From NCBI GenBank assembly GCA_002892395.1, contig NBBL01000002.1, positions 1-64,000 on the forward strand: a DNA stretch of 64,000 bases, written 5' to 3'. Shown piece by piece: positions 59,731 to 64,000 of this stretch. The position numbers and the translations under genes are program-made. The first letter of the stretch is position 1; the number at the start of each line of letters is the position of its first letter. The DNA comes from Lachnospiraceae bacterium (GTDB lineage: Bacteria; Bacillota; Clostridia; Lachnospirales; Lachnospiraceae). The notes under the pieces are model-generated. The model did not search any database and was not told where the DNA came from. It saw only the letters and a program-made list of their open reading frames with translations.

Positions 59731-61380
59731 TTAAAAGTTAAGGCGCATCTCTGCCGGAAGATTTCCCGGGTCGGCAGGGCTTTTGCTCCCTGCGATGATG
59801 CCGCCTTCGTAGCGGTTCTTCCTGTTGCTTCTGTCGTAGTGATAGAAGCCTGCCCCCTCCCTTCCGTTTCGCCACCGGGGGGCATCGGCGTCGGTGCAGT
59901 AGGCGGCAAAGTGTCCGTCGATTACCAGCAGGTATCCGCCGTCCCGATCCTTAAGCACCCGCCGTCCGGTGATGGCTTTTCCGCTTTCATTCACCACCTG
60001 ATAGCTGACGCTTTCCCGGTCCTCCGTTTTCACCACGCCGTAGCCGTATTCCTCATCTGCCTCCAGCCGGAGACCGTTGATGTAATACTTGCCGTCCTTT
60101 TTCTGAAGGCGGTTCCGATTTCCGAAGGCCTTTCCGTTTGACCCGAAGCCGAAGGTAAAGACCCCGTCCGCCAGCTCCACCTTGATTTCCTTTCCGCTTT
60201 GCATGGAGCCGTCGTTCAGCTCATCCGGCGAAAAGAGGTAGAGATCCGCCTTTTCAATGCCGTACAGATCCCCCTCGATAAAGTCCCGGGAATCCCAGAC
60301 GTCCACATCGTACTGCGCCACAAACTGGCTCTTTCCCTTGAAGAGCACGAAGCCGGTCTGCATTCTTCCGATGCCGTCGAAGGCGTACTTTCTTCCGTTG
60401 ATCTCCCGGATGCGGTTCCGGTACACCTGCCCCTTTCCGTCCGTTCTCCACCAGCTGCTCTCCAGATCCAGGTGATCGTCCTCGCTCAGCTTCTCCGACG
60501 GGAACATCCAGAGCCAGCGGTTCTTCATCAGCGGCCCGCCTTCGTACCCGTTGTAGTACTTGACGGATTTCTCTGCCGTGGGGTTGCTCCGGACAGCGTC
60601 GCTTAAGCTGGCCAGGTTTCCCCACCAGGAGAGCATGATGCCGTTCTCGTCAAAGCCGTAGGTGGCGCCGCCGATTTCCTTCTGCAGGGGATCCTTTCCC
60701 CGGCTGCGGTACTTTTTGGAGTCCGCTCCGAAGTACATCCACATCTCCGGGTAATCGCTGTAATTTCTTCCCCCGACTTCGCTCTCCAGGTTGGAGCCGC
60801 CCACCCCCTCCAGGGTGCCGATGCCGCCGTAGTTCAGCCACTGTCCCGTGTACAGCGCGCCGTCTGCCCCTGCGAAGTAGTACCCCTCCGTGAAGGGATC
60901 GCCGCTTTCCACGGGATCGCCGTTCTCGTCAAGAAAGCCGGTTAACATGACGCCGTCTTCATCGAAGGCGTAATACGCCCCATTGATTTCCTTTCGAAAG
61001 CTCCTGTTCTTTCCCCGGTACGCCCGTCCGTCTTCGCCGAAGTAGCGCCAGCCCTCTTCACAGACCTCCCGGGTATTGCTCCCGTCGATCCGAACCCAGG
61101 CATTGGTCTTCATCCTTCCGTCGGAATCCAGGAAGTAGTGGGCGTCCCGCCAGGAAATCATCTGATTCTTTACCATGTGTCCGTCCTCACCCAGGTAGTA
61201 CCAGGCGTCCTGGGACCTTCTCCAGACGTTGGTCACCGGAGCATTGTCCCGGTTGAGGTAGCTCCACTCGTCTCCGCTTCGGATCCACCCCTCCACGGCA
61301 TAGGCCGGAGCCGCCGGCAGGATGCACCCCAGCGCGACAGCCAGTGCAAATGCCCCGGCGATCTGTTTCCTTTTATTCAT
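59731..61380 (-). CDS. Secreted cell-wall-binding repeat protein (549 residues)
   Basis: Signal peptide about 1-28 (ALAVALGCILPAAPAYA) followed almost entirely by choline-binding/glucan-binding-type repeats (WIRSGDEWSYL, VWRRSQDAWYYLGEDG, GWRYFGEDGRAYRG, YYAFDEDGVMLTGF, WWRTDGKGQVYRN and more). No catalytic domain is recognisable. In the family such repeats bind teichoic-acid choline or other wall polymers. The start at 61380 is the only Met before the signal peptide, with GAGGAGG 12 bp upstream. First gene of the three-gene surface operon, 26 bp before the 2136-residue gene. Confidence 0.85.
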   Translation of the reverse strand: MNKRKQIAGAFALAVALGCILPAAPAYAVEGWIRSGDEWSYLNRDNAPVTNVWRRSQDAWYYLGEDGHMVKNQMISWRDAHYFLDSDGRMKTNAWVRIDGSNTREVCEEGWRYFGEDGRAYRGKNRSFRKEINGAYYAFDEDGVMLTGFLDENGDPVESGDPFTEGYYFAGADGALYTGQWLNYGGIGTLEGVGGSNLESEVGGRNYSDYPEMWMYFGADSKKYRSRGKDPLQKEIGGATYGFDENGIMLSWWGNLASLSDAVRSNPTAEKSVKYYNGYEGGPLMKNRWLWMFPSEKLSEDDHLDLESSWWRTDGKGQVYRNRIREINGRKYAFDGIGRMQTGFVLFKGKSQFVAQYDVDVWDSRDFIEGDLYGIEKADLYLFSPDELNDGSMQSGKEIKVELADGVFTFGFGSNGKAFGNRNRLQKKDGKYYINGLRLEADEEYGYGVVKTEDRESVSYQVVNESGKAITGRRVLKDRDGGYLLVIDGHFAAYCTDADAPRWRNGREGAGFYHYDRSNRKNRYEGGIIAGSKSPADPGNLPAEMRLNF

Positions 61381-61635
61381 GGTCTTCTTCGTCCTCCTCT
61401 GATGAAATTCTATTTTTTGGTGCAGCCGGTCTCCGCTCCTCCCTCCTACGGGCATAGTCCCCGCCGCACTCTGGCAGAACATGACGTTCGCTGTTTTGTT
61501 GCTTGGTTGCTGGGTTGTTTCGCTGTTTCTTTTTCACTCTTTTTTTTAAAAATCTTAAAAAAATCTTTATGTTATTTTCTATAACATAACACTCCAGATG
61601 TGCTATGTCCATAAAATATATACATTTTCCGACTG
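61381..61635 (-). other. Long 5' leader of the surface-protein operon
   Basis: About 250 nt between the promoter and the first start codon. It is A/T-rich with A8 and T-rich runs, holds the inverted repeat at 61567-61589 and a ribosome-binding site near 61393-61400. No leader peptide of note is seen. Confidence 0.5.
61567..61589 (-). promoter_or_regulatory. Possible attenuator hairpin or operator in the leader
   Basis: TTATGTTAT-N5-ATAACATAA, a perfect 9-bp inverted repeat; on the minus strand it is followed at once by AGATTTTTTT. It could act as a weak transcription attenuator or as a protein-binding dyad. Confidence 0.4.
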
Positions 61636-61665
61636 ATTATACAAAAATCAGACTTTTTCTGTCAA
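61636..61665 (-). promoter_or_regulatory. Promoter of the giant surface-protein operon
   Basis: TTGACA (61660-61665), 18-bp spacer, TATAAT (61636-61641) on the minus strand; both boxes match consensus. Confidence 0.85.
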
Positions 61666-61687
61666 AATTCCAGTTGTATGCTAAAAT
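61659..61687 (+). promoter_or_regulatory. Probable promoter of the KDPG aldolase gene
   Basis: CTGTCA (61659-61664), 17-bp spacer, TAAAAT (61682-61687). Its -35 box overlaps that of the divergent surface operon, so the two promoters compete for the same DNA. Confidence 0.5.
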
Positions 61688-61807
61688 TTCCACCTGCGCA
61701 AAATGCCTCCTTTCCATCTGGTCATACGGGAAAAGAAGGGGTAAACTGTATGTGACACACAGAATCCCCAAGTCTGCCGCATCGGGCGCATCAGAAAGGA
61801 GCCCATC

Positions 61808-62770
61808 ATGAACGAGATCATACAAACCCTGTACCGGATCGGCATTGTGCCGGTCATTGCACTGGATGACAAAAAAAAAGCCGTTCCTCTGGCAAGGGCG
61901 CTCTATGCCGGCGGGATTCCCGCTGCAGAGATTACCTTCCGCACAGCAGCCGCGGAGGATGCCATTCATGCCATTAGAACGGAGATACCGGATATGCTGG
62001 TCGGCGCCGGCACGGTGCTGACCACGGAACAGGCTGACCGGGCAATTGCAGCCGGCGCCTCCTTTATTGTGAGCCCCGGCTTCCATCCGGAGGTGACCAG
62101 GCACGTTCTGGAGAAGGGGGTCGCCATGTGTCCCGGAACTGCAACCGCAGGGGAAATGGAGCAGGCCATGGCGCTGGGCATTGACGCCGTCAAGTTTTTC
62201 CCGGCGGAGCAAAACGGCGGTCTTGCCAAGCTGAAGGCGCTGGCAGGCCCCTATCGGGATTTGCTCTGGATGCCCACCGGCGGCGTCAACACCGGCAATC
62301 TCCTCTCCTACCTGAGCTTTGACCAGGTGTTTGCCTGCGGCGGAACCTGGATGGTGAAGCAGGCGCTGATCGAGGCGGAGGACTGGCCCAGGATCACAGC
62401 GCTCTGCGAAGAGGCGGTGAGAACCATGTTGGATTTCCGCATCAAGCATGTGGGCATCAACAGCGCCGATACGGCCCACGGGCAAGCCAGTGCCCGGCTG
62501 ATCTGCCATGCCTTCGGCTTTCCCTACAGCGAAAACGATGCCTCCATCTTTACCGGCTCCGCTGTGGAGGTCATGAAATTCCAAGGCCGCGGAACAAAGG
62601 GACACATTGCCATCGGCTGCAGCAACGTGGATCGCGCCGAGTACCACATGCGCCGCCGCGGCATCGAATTTGAGGAGTCCACCCGAAAGAAAAATGCCAG
62701 AGGGCAGTCTGTGTTTCTCTACTTAAAAGAGGAGATCGGAGGCTTTGCGTTTCATCTGGTCAAAAACTGA
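61808..62770 (+). CDS. eda: KDPG/KHG aldolase fused to a VOC-type domain
   Basis: A 320-residue bifunctional-looking protein. Residues ~1-205 are a class I 2-dehydro-3-deoxy-phosphogluconate aldolase (GIVPVIALDDKKKA, EITFRT with the catalytic Glu, VGAGTVLT, and the Schiff-base Lys in DAVKFFPAE), splitting KDPG to pyruvate and glyceraldehyde-3-phosphate. Residues ~210-320 look like a glyoxalase/VOC-fold domain (FRIKHVGINS, VEVMKFQGRGTKGHIAIGC, GFAFHLVKN). I believe such fusions occur in Clostridia; the added domain's role is unknown. AAAGGAG precedes the ATG. Confidence 0.9.
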   Translation: MNEIIQTLYRIGIVPVIALDDKKKAVPLARALYAGGIPAAEITFRTAAAEDAIHAIRTEIPDMLVGAGTVLTTEQADRAIAAGASFIVSPGFHPEVTRHVLEKGVAMCPGTATAGEMEQAMALGIDAVKFFPAEQNGGLAKLKALAGPYRDLLWMPTGGVNTGNLLSYLSFDQVFACGGTWMVKQALIEAEDWPRITALCEEAVRTMLDFRIKHVGINSADTAHGQASARLICHAFGFPYSENDASIFTGSAVEVMKFQGRGTKGHIAIGCSNVDRAEYHMRRRGIEFEESTRKKNARGQSVFLYLKEEIGGFAFHLVKN

Positions 62771-62785
62771 GGCGGGGTGCGCCCG

Positions 62786-64000
62786 TCACACAGGCGGGCG
62801 GGTCCCGGCGTGCTTCGCTGCGGCGCCGGCCACTGCCTCCGGCGTAATGGGAAGGGTGGTAAAGCGGCCGCCCACCGCATTATGGACAGCGTGGGCAATC
62901 GCCGGAAGCGGCGTATTCAGCACCACCTCCCCAATGGACTTCGCCCCGAAGGGTCCGGATTCTTCATAGCTGGGAATCAGCTCTACGTGAAGGGCGCCGT
63001 AATCCACCCGCGTCGGGATTTTGTACTGCAGGAAGGAATTTTCCCGCATCCGTCCGGTTCGGTCGTAGCTCACGTTCTCGGTCAGCGCCATGCCGATGCC
63101 CTGCATCAGCCCCCCCTCCGCCTGCACGCGAGCCAGATTTTCATTCAGCGGCGTTCCGCAGTCCACGCAGGCGTCAAATTCAATCAGCGTCACCTCTCCC
63201 GTCTCCGGATCCACCTCCACCTCTGCGGCTCCTGCCATAAAGGGCGGCGGGGAGATGGGGGAGCTGTTGGAGACAGTCTCCTCCAGCGCAACCCGGCTGC
63301 AGCACACGGAGGCCGCAGCCAGATCCCGGAGAGAAAGGCTTCTCCCCTGCCCGTCCGAGATTTCCCTTCCGTCAAATTGCAGCGCGGCGGCAGGCAGTCC
63401 CAGCTTCTCGGCGGCAAACTGCACCATCCGTTCTCTCAGCCTCCGGGCGCAGCGTTCCACCGCTTTCCCCGTGACATAGGCGGTGCTGGAGGCGTAGGAG
63501 CCGGAGTCGTAGGGGGCGCTGTCCGTGTCCACTGCTGCTGTCACCACCTGATCCGGACTGCACTGAAGCACCTCCGCCGCAATCTGCGCCATGGTGGTGT
63601 CGCACCCCGTCCCCATATCGGCTGCGCCGATGCGGAGGGTGTAGAAGCCTCCGTCATTTAATTTCAGCGTGGCACTTCCCACATCTATCCCGCTGATTCC
63701 GGAGCCCTGCATGGAGATTCCCATTCCCACGGCGCGTATCTTCCCGTTCGGCATCCGCCGGGACGGGTATTTCTTTTCCCATCCAATCATTTCCCGCACC
63801 CGGGACATACATTGATCCAGCGTTCCGCTGGTGAGTACGGTGCCGTCGTAGGCAGGCATGCGGTCTCCCACCCGCACGATGTTTTTCTCCCGGAGGCGGA
63901 TCGGATCCATGCCCAGGCGCTCTGCCATTTCGTTGACGCAGGACTCAAGGGCAAACTGCCCCTGGGGGGCGCCGTAGCCGCGGAATGCACCTGCAGACAT
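62786..64000 (-). CDS. Xanthine dehydrogenase-type molybdenum-binding subunit (5' end cut off)
   Basis: The last 404 residues of the large molybdopterin subunit of a xanthine dehydrogenase-family hydroxylase; the N-terminal part lies beyond the right edge. Seen here: AFRGYGAPQGQFALE (cofactor-binding segment), GAADMGTGCDTTMAQIAAE, and the active-site loop GPFGAKSIGEVV with the catalytic Glu near residue 350. Such enzymes hydroxylate purines or other N-heterocycles. It ends tail to tail with the aldolase gene, 15 bp away, where a CGCCCG/CGGGCG hairpin lies. Confidence 0.93.
   Translation of the reverse strand: MSAGAFRGYGAPQGQFALESCVNEMAERLGMDPIRLREKNIVRVGDRMPAYDGTVLTSGTLDQCMSRVREMIGWEKKYPSRRMPNGKIRAVGMGISMQGSGISGIDVGSATLKLNDGGFYTLRIGAADMGTGCDTTMAQIAAEVLQCSPDQVVTAAVDTDSAPYDSGSYASSTAYVTGKAVERCARRLRERMVQFAAEKLGLPAAALQFDGREISDGQGRSLSLRDLAAASVCCSRVALEETVSNSSPISPPPFMAGAAEVEVDPETGEVTLIEFDACVDCGTPLNENLARVQAEGGLMQGIGMALTENVSYDRTGRMRENSFLQYKIPTRVDYGALHVELIPSYEESGPFGAKSIGEVVLNTPLPAIAHAVHNAVGGRFTTLPITPEAVAGAAAKHAGTRPPV

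Noticed and set aside
48735-61380. Sortase-anchored (LPXTG) or S-layer (SLH) assignment for the giant proteins
   Set aside because: No LPXTG with hydrophobic tail and no SLH triad is present; the C-termini are aromatic choline-binding-type repeats.

Overview
The window reads as a chromosomal segment of a moderately GC-rich Gram-positive anaerobe of the class Clostridia, most likely Lachnospiraceae or a close relative. This is inferred from gene order (hrcA-grpE-dnaK-dnaJ-prmA-rsmE; ireB-ruvX-DUF1292-rnj), RNase J instead of RNase E, a CIRCE element, pyruvate phosphate dikinase, single-chain glycyl-tRNA synthetase, AGGAGG ribosome-binding sites, and choline-binding-type surface repeats. No species is claimed.

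Layout. 1-1407: the 5' end of a 16S rRNA gene (minus strand) with its promoter, and an IS30-family insertion sequence about 30 bp upstream of that promoter. 1444-8525: tRNA-Met, a PAP2 phosphatase, a CPBP protease-glycosyltransferase pair, carbamate kinase, uppP-ung, rpmB-rpmG and a DtxR-type regulator. 8910-26539: a long minus-strand housekeeping run (mtaB, ireB, ruvX, DUF1292, rnj, MltG-like, trmR, trhP, YdcF-like, M16 peptidase, era, recO, glyS, ppdK), with many 4-bp stop/start overlaps. 26563-38492: an HPr-like protein, the stress operon hrcA-grpE-dnaK-dnaJ followed by prmA-rsmE-nifS-thiI, and two secreted 3D-domain proteins. 38786-42323: a dinJ-yafQ toxin-antitoxin pair, a pyridoxal kinase fused to a barstar-like domain, and a MATE exporter. 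42287-48665: a seven-gene CDP-deoxysugar/galactofuranose operon. 48735-61665: a three-gene operon for very large secreted cell-wall-binding proteins (1515, 2136 and 549 residues). 61659-64000: a KDPG aldolase-VOC fusion and the 3' part of a molybdenum hydroxylase.

How the genes work together. Much of the minus-strand run serves RNA and ribosome maturation: MtaB, TrhP/TrmR, ThiI with its cysteine desulfurase, PrmA, RsmE, Era, RNase J and RuvX. The CDP-sugar operon makes activated deoxysugar and galactofuranose precursors and carries two small membrane proteins that could flip a lipid-linked sugar, so it probably feeds the cell envelope on which the neighbouring giant proteins sit.

Two features stand out. 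First, many intergenic spacers carry short tandem repeats (16-84 bp units), each with its own unit sequence; at mtaB and recO the repeat contains the stop codon of the gene it follows, and two spacers are fully open reading frames that overlap both neighbours. Second, the giant surface proteins share a C-terminal cassette (helical stalk, glycine linker, aromatic repeats, RPFG...GAW ending) and sit behind a long leader with a possible attenuator.
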